This document shows, piece after piece, positions 35,498-46,830 of a DNA stretch of 64,000 nt; the first letter of the stretch is position 1; every line of letters begins with the position of its first letter. A model generated the notes under the pieces. It was given only the letters and a program-made list of their open reading frames with translations, did no database searches and was not told the DNA's origin. The translations under genes and the position numbers were made by a program. Source of the stretch: Acanthopleura granulata (taxonomy: Eukaryota; Mollusca; Polyplacophora; Chitonida; Chitonidae); contig JABBOT010000007.1 in the NCBI GenBank assembly GCA_016165875.1, positions 14,909,997-14,973,996 of the forward strand, in the 5' to 3' direction.

Positions 35498-37182
35498 AAG
35501 ATCCCACTCCTGCAGGAAATAGCGACATCAATCGTTTGGTGTATATTCTGGTGCCGGGCATCACAGTGCCACTTGTGTATTTGATCCTCATAGCAGCACT
35601 GTGCTGTTTCTGCCGCCGGAAGAAGAACAAAAAAGCCCAGAACCTTCCACACAACCCTGACCAGCAGATGGAGCTGAGTCCACTAACTGGGAAAGCAGGA
35701 TCCAGGATCAAGGAGATCCCTCTTCAACAGATCCGCTTTGTACAGGAGCTAGGTGAAGGCACCTATGGGAAGGTATACAGAGGGGAGGCCCTGGGTCTCC
35801 AGCCGGGCAACGCCCCAGTCCGCGTCACCATCAAGACGCTGAAAGAGACATCCTCTCCGAAAGTCCAGAACGACTTCCGTCGCGAGGTGGACCTGATGAC
35901 AGAACTGCGACACCCCAGCGTTATCTGCCTGCTAGGTGTGTGCATGAAGCAACAGCCTATGTGCATGTTGTTTGAGTACCTGCCCCACGGCGACCTGCAC
36001 GAGTTCCTCAACCGCTACTCTCCTCACTCGGACCTGTCCGTCAGCGACGACGAGGGACATCAACGGGTGCTAGAGTACACAGAGATGCTGCACATCAGCA
36101 CTCATATCGCTGCAGGCATGGAGTACCTCTCCTCTCAACGCTACGTCCACCGTGATTTAGCCACACGCAACATTCTGGTCGGGGATAACTTGAGTGTGAA
36201 AATATCCAACTTCGGAATTGCTAAAGACCTGTATTCGTCAGACTATTATCGTGCTCAGAACAAGTCATTGATACCCGTGCGGTGGATGTCCCCAGAAGGA
36301 ATCCTCTATGCCAAATTCACCACAGAAAGTGACGTGTGGTCATTCGGGGTTGTTCTCTGGGAGATATTTAGCTACGGAGTTCAGCCTTATTTCGGGTATT
36401 CGAACCAGGAAGTGATTGAAATGGTGAAGAACCGTCAAATTTTGCCGTGTCCAGAGGAGTGTCCGGGCAGAGTATACGCACTCATGGTGGACTGCTGGCA
36501 CGAGATACCGACGCGCAGACCCACCTTCACAGAGGTGCACAACAAACTGAGAACATGGAAGGGGGAAGCTATGGTGCCCAACCCTCACTGGAGCACTTGT
36601 CTCTCCCAAAGTCACTCCGGGCACTCTAGCAGCACTCAGCATAGTTCCCACAGTCAACCGAGTCGCCACAGTTGCTCAGGTCCCAGCACTGGCAACAATA
36701 CGGCAACAACGGGACTGACCGCTGTCAGCAACAACTCGGACCCCATGCATTATCAGCCTCGCCCGCCCCCGCCAGCCCCAGCGCCCTATATGCAACCGAT
36801 ACCCCTGCAGACATTCGGACACCCCATGCCAATGGCACCAATGCCCACATACTCTACTAATTATAGACCTTCACCGCATTATACCGGTGGTGTTAACCCC
36901 TACTTACAAGCCAAAGTGTCCCCACCGGGCTCAGTCGCCAGCCACCAGTCGAACAGTTCAGGGTCGCATAGCTCCGCAGAACACTTCCATCGACCAGGCC
37001 ACGTCACGGCCCCAAACCACGTGGCGTTGCCGCCAAATCCTGTATACAACAACAACATGAACAGCTTGCCGGCTCCGGCGAGTTGTGCGATGGCAGTGAG
37101 CCAGGCGGACTCCGGGAAATTCAGTAATATGTTAATGCAAAATACAACATACATTCCTGAAGCGAGGACTTCTGAAATGTAA
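35498..37182 (+). CDS. Ror: Ror coding exon 10: transmembrane helix, kinase domain (NFG), Ser/Pro-rich tail
   Basis: This final exon starts after TTCTATTTTGCAG (phase 1, Glu426) and ends at TAA 37180-37182. A 26-residue transmembrane helix spans about 439-464 (LVYILVPGITV... ending LCCFC), stopped by RRKKNKK. The kinase domain spans about 504-781: Gly loop GEGTYG (511-516), VTIK with Lys538, helix-C Glu555, LHEFL, catalytic loop HRDLATRN (643-650, Asp645) and YSSDYY activation loop. SDVWSFGVVLWEIFSYG and the final RRP box follow. Closest by eye are ROR1/ROR2 (PHSD, NQEVIEM, EIPTRRP). Two positions are odd: the DFG Asp is Asn663 (codon AAC at 36208), and VAIK reads VTIK. The 205-residue tail is rich in Ser, His, Thr and then Pro, like ROR tails. 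A kinase domain in one exon is also found in vertebrate RORs. Confidence 0.98.
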
Positions 37183-37721
37183 GTCCCGACTGTGTTGGCC
37201 GTGACAGTAAGGGAGTGTTAAGATAGTGGTGAATCAAAGAAGCATTTCACATTTGTATAAGTGCTCTAAGCAACCTACGTGATCTGTGAATATTGGATGG
37301 TACATTCTGGTGGGACGGATGACTCGTCCCCTACAAGCAGCTGCGTTTAAGCTCTGTTTTAGCTCTTATCTTGTTTTAATTATGCCGTTGTTTCGTTGTG
37401 TGATTGTGCTGTGTACGTGCAGAAATGTGATGGAATGTGCATTGGCGTGCTTGAGAACGTGTGAAAGGACAAAGTATGCCCGCCGGGCTGATTGTAATGA
37501 TTTAGAGATACAGGGTCCTTGGGCGACAACCCAATCGTTAAGTTACAGTGTCAGGATGATGTCATCCTGGCAAATGCCTGTGTGACTGGTCCAGGACCGC
37601 GTTCCTGCGCAAGCGCCGTCTGTAAAGGAATTTAGAGTAGCTATGTAGTAACCCAACTATGGACAGAGCTAGCTGTCAGCAGATGGGCGGTTGACGGGAA
37701 TTCAACCTAGCGCTAGTGCTC

Positions 37722-37727
37722 AATAAA
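37722..37727 (+). promoter_or_regulatory. Possible proximal poly(A) signal AATAAA
   Basis: It lies 540 bases after the stop codon. The sequence after it is not clearly GT-rich, so this site is weaker than the distal one. Confidence 0.35.
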
Positions 37728-38628
37728 AAAGACGAGACTTTTAGAAGCCTCATTGGGAGGACACAATGGCTTTTTCCCGTGACTAAAGTCAGTACTAGAC
37801 TACAATTTACAGGGACTAGGAGAAGTGACAAATACAGGATTGCAATTAGCCCATTGGATACTTGGTCATCTCTCCTTCTTACCAAAACCAAAATTACCAA
37901 TTATTTAAAAGAAAATCAAATTGATTTTTATATGTTTAATTTATATTGTTAAGTGCCTGTTTTGTTTTGTTTTTTTGGATAGGTGAAGTAAGGGACAAGT
38001 TTATGGGTCGGAAGCAACTTTAGGCTTCTGGTGATTGTTGTTTTGACGAGATTACCCAATGTTGGGCGTTGATGTTATATTCTGCTGACCCAGCGGCGTC
38101 CACCAGCCATACTACGCATAATGTCTTCATAGTCTTGTGCAATAACCGGTTCTCATAGTCTTACGCAAATGTAAACGTCGCTCACTGATGTGGCTATGTT
38201 TTCAGGCATTTGTAGAAAATACCATCACATTTGCCTGCATCTGATGTATGGTCAGCTTTTTCGAATGCAAACAGCTTTATGAATTTGTCATCACGTTAAG
38301 TGTGGCAGACTCATCAAAAGTGATATTTCGTGTCCATATATACATTACAAATCGTCGATAGTGGCACGCTTTCAACTTTGCCCGTTATTGTTCATAAGGC
38401 TTGCTAGAAATCAGAATTTCTCGAATTGTAAATTTTTGTACATAGACTGAATTCCTGCAGCCTTGCAGTTTGTTTCTATTCCTACTACTGTTATGCATTT
38501 GTTAAGGCTACTATTTTTCGAAAACAAGTCATTTTGCAATCTAAACTGGGTATGAGATTAATATACTGAGCAAACAGCCGATTTGTATTTGCTTATCAGA
38601 ATGCTTTAAATATTTTGAAAGGAATGCG

Positions 38629-38634
38629 AATAAA
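38629..38634 (+). promoter_or_regulatory. Likely main poly(A) signal AATAAA
   Basis: The hexamer is followed after about 30 bases by a GT- and T-rich stretch (GTGCCCTGTGTTTTTTTATC, 38661-38680), the usual downstream element. It also sits at the point where CpG frequency rises. Confidence 0.7.
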
Positions 38635-38680
38635 ATGCAACAGTTGTAAATAAGCTTAAACGTGCCCTGTGTTTTTTTAT

Positions 38681-39721
38681 CCTCTGTTTATGTGTATTTA
38701 TGCTCGGGTGAAAGCATGCCACGATCTTGAAGGGTCTAATTTCCTCGTGGGAATGTAAGACGTTGATCGAATTCTGATCTGGAATTGTTAAAAAATGCTC
38801 CATACAAAATGAATTTCCCGCAGCTTGCCAAACTGGAATTGGACCGTTAACGGAGTTCCTGTCTCAAAGGACTTGGAGGAGCTGAGTCTCAATACGGTTA
38901 CCCAATGATAGCTGTGTCAAGAAGACACTTACCACGGCTTTAATTTGATGTCCCATCGTCTGGCCAAGCGCGGTCGAAACACATCAAAGGAGTGAAAAAG
39001 ATCAATATAGATACATACTCATATGCTTGAATGACCTAGCTCGTCTGTTCCCTCCCAGCTCGTCTGCAAGGCCCAGGGCGGATTTCGAGGGGAGATGAGG
39101 AAGGCTGGATAGTGGTGATCAGTCCAACCCTTTCTTATCTACGTCAGTTTTAGGTATTGTTCACAGTGTCATATAACACTGGGACGCTTTTGCGATTTGG
39201 CCGTGATCCCAGTTGTTAGACGTATGTACCAATCCTTCGTTATCTTCGTTACCATCCAGCATTGTTCTCAAAGTAGCTTGTGATTTTGCTTCTATCTGTT
39301 CATGTAGAGGTACACGTGGATGTGTATATGTGGAACTCTAGCATTGGTAGTCATTGGCGGAAATCGCATTTTGTGCTGAACTAAATTTTAGTCGCATTCC
39401 TCAAAAACGCCACGCTTACATGAATGTATTATATGGACACACCTTTTATCGAGATTCATGTGCAATTCGAGTGGAATGTAGTTTTAGTTATACGAAGGCT
39501 ATCCACGGAGTTAGATCACTAGAACTTCTCTCCGGCGTATGAATCAATGTAATAGAGGCATCCGAATTAAGTACGGAACAAATATGCAGTACTTTACAAT
39601 AAGTTCTCTTCGTTATGTCTGTATTACTCATACAACTAATATTTAAGTACATATTACACATACAACTTATAGTTAAGTACACCCATGGGATGCGTGTGTG
39701 GCTATCCCCATAAGTAATACT
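38681..39721. other. Intergenic DNA, nothing recognised
   Basis: There is no gene-like frame or repeat that I can name. CpG is visibly more frequent than in the introns. Confidence 0.6.
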
Positions 39722-39980
39722 CGGGGTCACCGTGGCCGAGTGGTTCGCATGCCAGCGCAATAACCCCTCACTATCTCAATATGACTCGAAAGCCTCTCAC
39801 TGCGATGGCTGTGAGTTCAAGCCAAGCTCATGTCGGCTTCCTCTGAGCTCGTACGTGGTAAGGTACGCCCACATGTGGGTTTCCCGCGCATCTGCACGAT
39901 TTCCTGCGTCGTAGAAGTGAAATACATCGGGTGTACGGCGTAAAACAGCAATCAAATAAATCAATCAATCAAATAAATCA
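39722..39980 (+). mobile_element. tRNA-derived SINE, full-length copy
   Basis: The head has an A box (GTGGCCGAGTGGTT, 39731-39744) and a B-box-like GTTCAAGCC (39813-39821) and resembles a Leu- or Ser-type tRNA. A central block follows (TACGTGGTAAGG, GTGGGTTTCC). The 3' end contains GTGTACGGCGTAAAACAG and a tail of AAATAAATC and ATCAATC repeats. The same central and 3' blocks occur in the copies at 43.1, 50.9 and 58.3 kb. Family knowledge: such SINEs are widespread in mollusc genomes. Confidence 0.8.
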
Positions 39981-42900
39981 TACACTGAAACCAGTATAAA
40001 TAATATTAATTTGACTGATGTTATTTCCGTATTCCGAATATTTCATATATATCATATATGACATATGTATACGTGTATCTCTTATACAGACTGTCCACTA
40101 GTGAAACAGAAAAGTGCTAGTGACAAGGACATAGGATTCACACTGTCTTCAAACGTCTGTAGGGAAGGTACAGCCCCTTTAACGGTACCTTGGACATCGC
40201 ATCCTGGCGATATATAGTGCGTGGTCTGCAATAGAAGCCCCTTGAGAGATGCTAAAGGGAATGTTGGGAGGAATTATCAAAGGGCCCACGGACACTTGAA
40301 AAGAGCGACTGGTCAAATACATCAAGTGATACAGACGAAAAGAACACGGCCTCTTGTTCGAAGCCGCCAGTTTTATTGATGGCTAATCTCCGACAACCGA
40401 ATGCTTCGTCGGTAACCGGGCTTTGAAATTGTCCCTACTAAGGGCTTTCGCTGACATTACTGTCGGCAAACACGACAGATTTTAGGAAGTCAAAGAGAAG
40501 GAAAGCCACTGCCCACTGGTCTACAAGACGGCTAACATCCTGTGATTAAACTTCAAGGTATAATACTAGGTTGCAATGTGAAAAAATTCTTTGAAGACGT
40601 CATGTATGGAAAACACATGCCCTGTCCCTTTGTGGCAGATAGTCGTCAGAATATCGCGTCCACAGAAAATCTCTGATAACCTCTGGGACATTCTTTGCCT
40701 TGTGGTCTCATGTAGGCTGTGAGAAGTTTCCAAAACTAAAATGCTGTCGTGACCATCGTATGCATGTGTCTCTTTTCGAGTTTAACGTCGAATGCAAGAT
40801 ATGTCCATGTTTATCAGAACAGCGTCTTGAACAACAAGGATGGTCCCATGAGGCGCCACGTCAATTTAAATCGCACACCTTGTCAAAGCCGCCAAATTAT
40901 TATAACCCCAAATACATATTGATGTTGGTACCATGTTAAAAGGCTTGGTTGCAATGTCTGCGAAATAGTAAACGCTCGTGCATTGAAGAGCCCGCCATTT
41001 TCGTTCGGCTGGGCTTTGCCCGAGGAAACGAATTATATGCATCCCTCTTGCAGCGGTCGTATTCTATGCATTACATCGCCCATCGTTGTATAGTCATATA
41101 TCGGGTTTATCCACTCAGTAGACTATCTTGGTGAAAAATTTGTAACTTTAGAGTCATGGGCATTTTGATTGTCATATATGACGTGTAGTGCGTATATATA
41201 TCAGAACGTCAAATCAGACATTGGAATGAACAGCACTTTATCATTATCCAGTGAACAAGGGTCATTCCAATAAAATACGATTACCCACCAAAATAAATCA
41301 ACATTTAGTTTACATAGCCTATAAAACAAAAGGGGAAAGGACCCATAAAGTCAAATGGGCCAATTATGCTAAATGACAAATAGACCATTGAAGTTAAAAC
41401 ATTTATTCATTTATTTGGTTTGGTTACATGAGAGTATTGCACCGATACCTCGGCCGTCAGCTTCAGCTTGTATGGTCGAAAATCGGATTGCTGGGTATAT
41501 AGACCACCGGCCTTTGACGAGTAACTGATAGCATTTTTTACAATTGTTTGGGCGATCATTTTCAGACAAATAGAGACACTTATTGATCTTATACTCGAAC
41601 TACAATGTAGTAGCTTTGAAGTATACTGAACATTTTTGTCTTCAGGATTCAGGTCTTTGTTTCAATAACACTGCTCATGTATGCTGCATCAGACCAGACT
41701 TACAATATAGAGGACAACAAAATTCAGTATAGATAATAACCTGTTGTACCATCTGACCAAAATAATAAACGCATACCAATAATAATAATCAGACTCTCTT
41801 TACAGAGTCAAAGGACGATTCCACAAAGTCATTTCTGACTGAAGTCAAAGTCGTAACTGTTCTTAGTTTTTGACATTGGAAGTTGAGATTTTGACACATT
41901 TGTCTGGTGATAGTATGGGTGAAGTGGTCAATATTTTAATTTGTACAGCCCACGAATAAGCCCTTAAATCGTATTTGAAATTTTGACTCAAGTCAGAAAG
42001 GGGTTTGTTTAATCGGACTCTGATCTTTGTTCTATTAAGGAAGAGGCCCGGTCATCACTGCTTGGTCATGATGACTTGAGGTGCTCGTCCCTGGTCGTGG
42101 GGTACTGACCATCGGGAGTTTCTCACCAGTAGCTTCTTGCCCATTCACCAAAGAGCACCTGCATTTATTTTCCTAAGACAACTCCACAAATAAATTTGAC
42201 GGCATGGGAACATGAGGAGGACCGACAAAGACACAGTAACGATTAACGGGATAGTGCGTTTGAAGAGTACAGTTTCTTATTTACATATAAAACATATTTT
42301 TTCTACCCACGGCAGAAGCGAAAGGAAACGACCTTTGGAATTAAACATTTTTATTTGAGCTTATGTTCGTTAGGATGGTCAGTGTTGCAGATGGTTTAGC
42401 TGGTTCTTCCTTGATGTGTGGTATAACAATAAAACAGTTTTCAAGGCCAGACATGTTACTTGACCCAACAAGTCTTTGTCCAGATACAATAGCCACAGGC
42501 GGTCCATGGACGACTTCTGATTGATGATGGCTACGAAGGCCTGTTGATTAAATTGATGAAGAACCAACAGTATAACGCCGTACAAATCATGGTTTAACTA
42601 TGATTGCCTCGTATTATATATCCATATATACTGGATGTTGGCAATGGCAATTTGTGCACTTCCGCATCAGAGATATGCTTGTTCATTACACATCCGCAAT
42701 TTTGCATCTGTATACATGCTCGGTCGGCCAAGGTGTGAAGAAAGCTCTGAGTACTTACCCACTGTGCATGTAGGCTAGGATGATTCTGGGTCACTAAACC
42801 TTTTACTGAAATATGGGTACAAAACTGGTCAATTTGGAGCATTGTCTTCTAGTTAAGTCCATCCTTCCTGTTTTGATAATAAGCCATCCTGTTCACAGAT

Positions 42901-43113
42901 CATGTAGCTTGTAAAATATATTTCGCAGATTTGCTCACATGGTCCGTGTGTTCTTTGGATTTAATTGATGTAGTCGTCCAACTTAGATAAATCGGTCATC
43001 CAGATATGTAAATCGTCACTCGGAAATACATGTAGTATAAAACTCCCCCATTCCATGCACCCATGCTAACGTATTAATACTTTACTGACAGGAAATCTTA
43101 TTAATAAATCTTG
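39981..43113. other. Intergenic DNA, nothing recognised
   Basis: No coding or RNA gene is supported. Short frames on both strands are without domains, and no tandem array is visible. Confidence 0.6.
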
Positions 43114-43378
43114 ATTTATTTATTTATTTATTTGAGTGGTGTTTTACGCCGTACTCAAGAATATTTCACTTATATTACGGCGGGCAGCATTATGGTGGGA
43201 GGAGACCGGGCAGAGCCCGGTGGAAGCCCACGACCATCCGCAGGTTGCTGGCAGACCTTCCCACGTACAGCCAGAGAGGTAGCAAGCATGAGCTGGACTT
43301 GAACTCAAAATGACCGCATTGATGGGATTTTACTAGATCATTGCTCTGCGCTAGCTCGCTAACCGATTGAGTCATCTC
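43114..43378 (-). mobile_element. tRNA-derived SINE, inverted copy
   Basis: Read on the minus strand, a head containing the B-box-like GTTCAAGTCC (complement near 43300) is followed by the central block with CCGGGCTCTGCCCGG-like pairing (43207-43221) and the 3' block TGAGTACGGCGTAAAACACC. The tail is ATAAATAAATAAATC-like. It matches the plus-strand copy at 50940-51197 over most of its length. Confidence 0.88.
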
Positions 43379-44015
43379 TTTTCAAATGGCGTCGGTGGAA
43401 AAGGTGATGTTAGCTGAATAACTTACAATCTTACTTGTATACTTGTTTGAAAGGCATATAACAAAAAGAATACTGTTTTTTTTAATCTCTTAAAAGTGTT
43501 GGTCATATCATAAACAAAGGATCAAAGTTGAAAGTGTCAAAATGAGACCTATGAAAACATCTGGTTTTTGGTATTCAGCTGTTTTGGGGTTGGGATTGAT
43601 GCAATATGTAAGATGTCTTACACCAAACGGCGCCACCGAGCCTCTATGATGTAAACATATAAATTACATATAGCTGGCAACACTGAGGAAATGAAGCTGA
43701 GGTAAGCCCTGGTGTCGGCAGTATATAGAGCCGTGCGAATGTGTTCTCTTCCCAAGATCAGATACACATTTTAAAAATATATACAGGCCGTTATCTGAGA
43801 GCTCTTGGTCGTGAAAATCTAATCCATTGTTGGATCTTACATTCGTCTACATCTAAATCTCAAGAGAAATATGCGAAAGTTGTATCCCTAGTTGTGTTGG
43901 CAAATTATCAGAGGGTCGTGTATGCATAAAACATTACATCTGTACTGCGTTATTTCCATCGTCATTCTTGTCACAGCAGCGTTCTAGTTAGCATCTCACC
44001 TCAGCTCTAGAGACC
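43379..44015. other. Intergenic DNA, nothing recognised
   Basis: I see no coding frame, RNA gene or repeat here. Confidence 0.55.
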
Positions 44016-44252
44016 TGAATCATTGACAAGTTTGGCTCAACCTCATCTCAGCCAGAGCAACCCTGTGACGGCTCAACCCCGCGGTTGTATTTGGCTCTTA
44101 GAGACTCACCTCAGCCAGAGCGGCCTTGTCACTGCCCTGTCACAGCTCATTCCCAGCTCTCTTTGGCTCTGAGAACCTCACCATAACCAGGACGGCCCGG
44201 TCTCGTCTCAAATACTTGAGTATAGGCATACGCCAAACTTGTCAATGATTCA
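44016..44252. mobile_element. MITE-like element with perfect 21-bp terminal inverted repeats
   Basis: The left end (44016-44036, TGAATCATTGAC...TTTGGC) is the exact reverse complement of the right end (44232-44252, GCCAAACTTG...GATTCA). The 195-bp interior has three degenerate direct repeats of roughly 65-75 bp, each opening with TTTGGCTC (44031, 44090 and 44163) and most containing CAGCCAGAGC. There is no coding capacity. I cannot see a clear target-site duplication, so a simple foldback hairpin is an alternative. Confidence 0.65.
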
Positions 44253-46320
44253 ATATATGCCGCTTATAGCTTACAGTTTGGTGGAAACTTGTGACGTCAG
44301 TCATGATCCGCGTCAGAGGTGAATGGTTTGAGGTACAGGTCATGGCTGAGCAACTGTAGATCTTTTTAGGGATTTTTACATGCGGGTGCCCAGGGATAGA
44401 AACAAAAGAGATAATTTAAGGATTGCTTTGAAGATCTGGTTGTACCACGGGGGTAAATCAGCTAGAACTTGACTGGAGTTTCTCTGTTATTCTTTCTTTA
44501 AACTCTTATGTGTCATTTTGTGGTCAAAAGCTACATCCGTTTTCACTGTAGCATAGAGAGGTGCCGGAACAAGTTTATGTTGCAAGTTTTATGCAAATCA
44601 TATAAATATACTGAAAACATCTGAAGAGTTGTAGCACTATATATAAATATATCTTCTCACCGAAAATACAAGACCTATAGAACTTTTAACGTCGTTATTA
44701 TGAAGACCAAGATATCATTGTACAGCAACGCGGCGTGTCTTCGTTGATAATACTAACTGGTTTGCTTTTTCCCCTGTGTGTTTGTTTTCCCCAGACAAAT
44801 GTTTGACGGTTAAGTTACTGTCCACCGGGTTAAATGAAGTTGGTTCAGTAGGAGTGCAGGCTGTGATTGATTGTGATAACGTGTGTACATACAACACGGA
44901 GCCAACTGAGCCGGTGTAAATCACGCTTCTGCTGTATCACTGCCAAGACTGTCTTTGATCCTTCTCGGCGTAAATCTATAATTCCCTCATCCTCCGGTTT
45001 GTTGAACCGGGACTTGGTAAATTACGAATAGCGAAGGTCGGAAATAGATCATCACCTACAGGCTCTTCTGGTGTGGGATCCGCTATTTTACACTCACAAA
45101 AGTTGGTTTTCCTTCACTATCTCGCCTATTTCCTGCATCGGTTAGTTTAACCCAATCCATTGTTACACGAGGCAGTGGGATCGTCTGTCTGTAACAGTAT
45201 GTGTGCAACATCTGTGACACACACAGCCTCATCGGTGGATTTCACAGCTTTGTGTGTGTGTGTAACTTTGGAATTGTAACTATTTACTAAGTTGGTCAAG
45301 AGCCTGAGTATGGAAGGCGCATGCAGCCAATCTTCACGAGGTTTTGTCTCATCTCGCGAGTCACGCGTTCTGGTGCCTCGTAGTTCTTAAAAGTTGCGGC
45401 TCGAGAACGCGAGCGAGAAAGTTTGTATCTCTCCTAATTTAAACTGGAAGCACTTTATCTTCATATAACACTGCACGTTAAAAAAATCCCTCTATGAAAC
45501 CGTGGAACTTTTATTGTTGTCCTAAAACACAAGTATTAACAATAAACAAACAAGTATAAACCATAAATATGTCCTATAACACAGCCATTAAGAACCAAGT
45601 TATGATCCAACGTCAACACATGAATAATATATGCTAAAAAGTTCATACATCGGATGAGGCATATCGATTTCTGTCTTCCGGCTTGAAGCATCAAATTTCA
45701 TATTGTGTTGCACGATGAGATATCATATCAGATATTATAACTGACAGAATGTAAAGGTATAATAAAATGGCCATAGCCATACAATATGTATGACTGATGC
45801 GTCTGAACACCGGATATAGTTGACATTCTTCGAGGACGTATCAGTATTTTTTAAAGGAAATTCGTCTGTCAAGTCTAAGATGTGGACGGGAAAAATGAAT
45901 CAGCTACAGAAAGAAAGGTGCCTATGGAGCAATAGTCCTCTGAGGCCTACATAGAGGCGGTTAGGTTTATGGATGGAAAAAGTGGACACAGGCGTAATGG
46001 ACCTGACAAAACTCCTGACTTAAAGCCGTACCCGAGTCAGTAGACTCTGGATAAGAATAGCGTTCATAGTGACAATTTATCCAAAATATAGCAAATAGTG
46101 CTTACGTGTGTTCAAAGAATTTATTTCATAAAACATGGTCATATGCTCTTATCGTTTATTAGCAACAAGGGTGTGAAAGAGGACATAAGCGAATCTTCAT
46201 CATGTGAAACTAGAATCTCATAGCACGGTTTTTGTCTTGAACGTCCAGAAACCAGTCTCATGTATGTATTTCGAGTTTTCAGCTGCCTGTAAACAAACAC
46301 GCTTTAACAAAAAATCTATT
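44253..46320. other. Intergenic DNA, nothing recognised
   Basis: There is a short GT microsatellite at 45252-45262. No gene-like frame is visible on either strand. Confidence 0.55.
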
Positions 46321-46830
46321 AACCGCGATGCAGACAGGACCCATCTGAGGATCTAGACCAGACGGCCGTACGCACAGCATTGACCATTTAACCAATAGCG
46401 GCGGGTGGGGTGGGGGTGGGGGTACACAGAGAGCAGTCGTCATCGCTCGTGAACCGAGTTAACCCGAGTCGTACCGAGAGGAGCCAGACCAAACTCCAAG
46501 CACTGACCCCAGACAAATCACTCAGAACCTACTTTGTTTAACTGACCCTCGCCTGATTGAAAATTTTCATTTCTAAAATTCCAGGACAGCTCAAGAAAGT
46601 GTTGCCATATGCGGTGCAGATAGATGGCCGAGCTACGGGTCGGCCCTCACGAGCGGGAGGTGACGGAGCAGCCAATCACAAACGGCGTCTCTCGCCGAGA
46701 TGCTGCACGAGGAGATTTATGAGTGTGGTTCGCGGGAGTGATGTACGGCTGACGACAGAGTAGAGGGCCCCTGGCGTCTGGCAACGCGCCCCACAGGCCC
46801 AGAACATTACATCAGAGCGCATGACGGTGA
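46321..46830. promoter_or_regulatory. CpG-rich patch with CCAAT boxes and a G-quadruplex motif
   Basis: This half-kilobase is unusually rich in CpG. It holds two CCAAT words (46391-46395 in AACCAATAGCGG, and 46671-46675 in AGCCAATCACAAACG). Between them is the G4 motif at 46403-46422, G-runs of 3, 4, 5 and 5 separated by single T bases. The features fit a promoter or other regulatory element, but no exon could be tied to it on either strand. An open frame at 46557-46763 (68 codons, Arg-rich) is probably only a product of the base composition. Confidence 0.35.

Larger units (their letters stand above)
11516..38655 (+). other. Ror: Ror receptor tyrosine kinase gene (whole locus in view)
   Basis: This entry joins the ten coding exons listed separately and the 3' UTR. 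All introns are GT-AG, in phases 1,2,1,2,1,1,1,1,1, and the joined coding length is 2961 nt with no internal stop. The 986-residue product compares with about 940 residues for the vertebrate ROR1/ROR2 proteins. The order Ig, Frizzled CRD, kringle, transmembrane helix, kinase and Ser/Thr/Pro-rich tail is specific to the ROR family; MuSK, its nearest relative, differs in Ig number and usually lacks a kringle in vertebrates. By family knowledge the product sits in the plasma membrane, binds Wnt5-type ligands through the CRD and signals in planar polarity, neurite and cell-migration pathways. The transcription start is not established: low CpG continues to base 1, so noncoding 5' exons may lie upstream of the window. 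Confidence 0.93.
37183..38655 (+). other. Ror: Ror 3' untranslated region
   Basis: About 1.47 kb runs from the stop codon to the region after the AATAAA at 38629. An earlier AATAAA at 37722 could give a shorter form. The exact cleavage site is inferred, not seen. The short open frames here (for example 37286-37585) have no recognisable content. Confidence 0.75.

Noticed and set aside
39722..39830. Functional tRNA gene (Leu/Ser-like A and B boxes)
   Set aside because: No complete acceptor stem or cloverleaf can be paired. The tRNA-like part continues into a SINE body with repeat copies elsewhere in the window.
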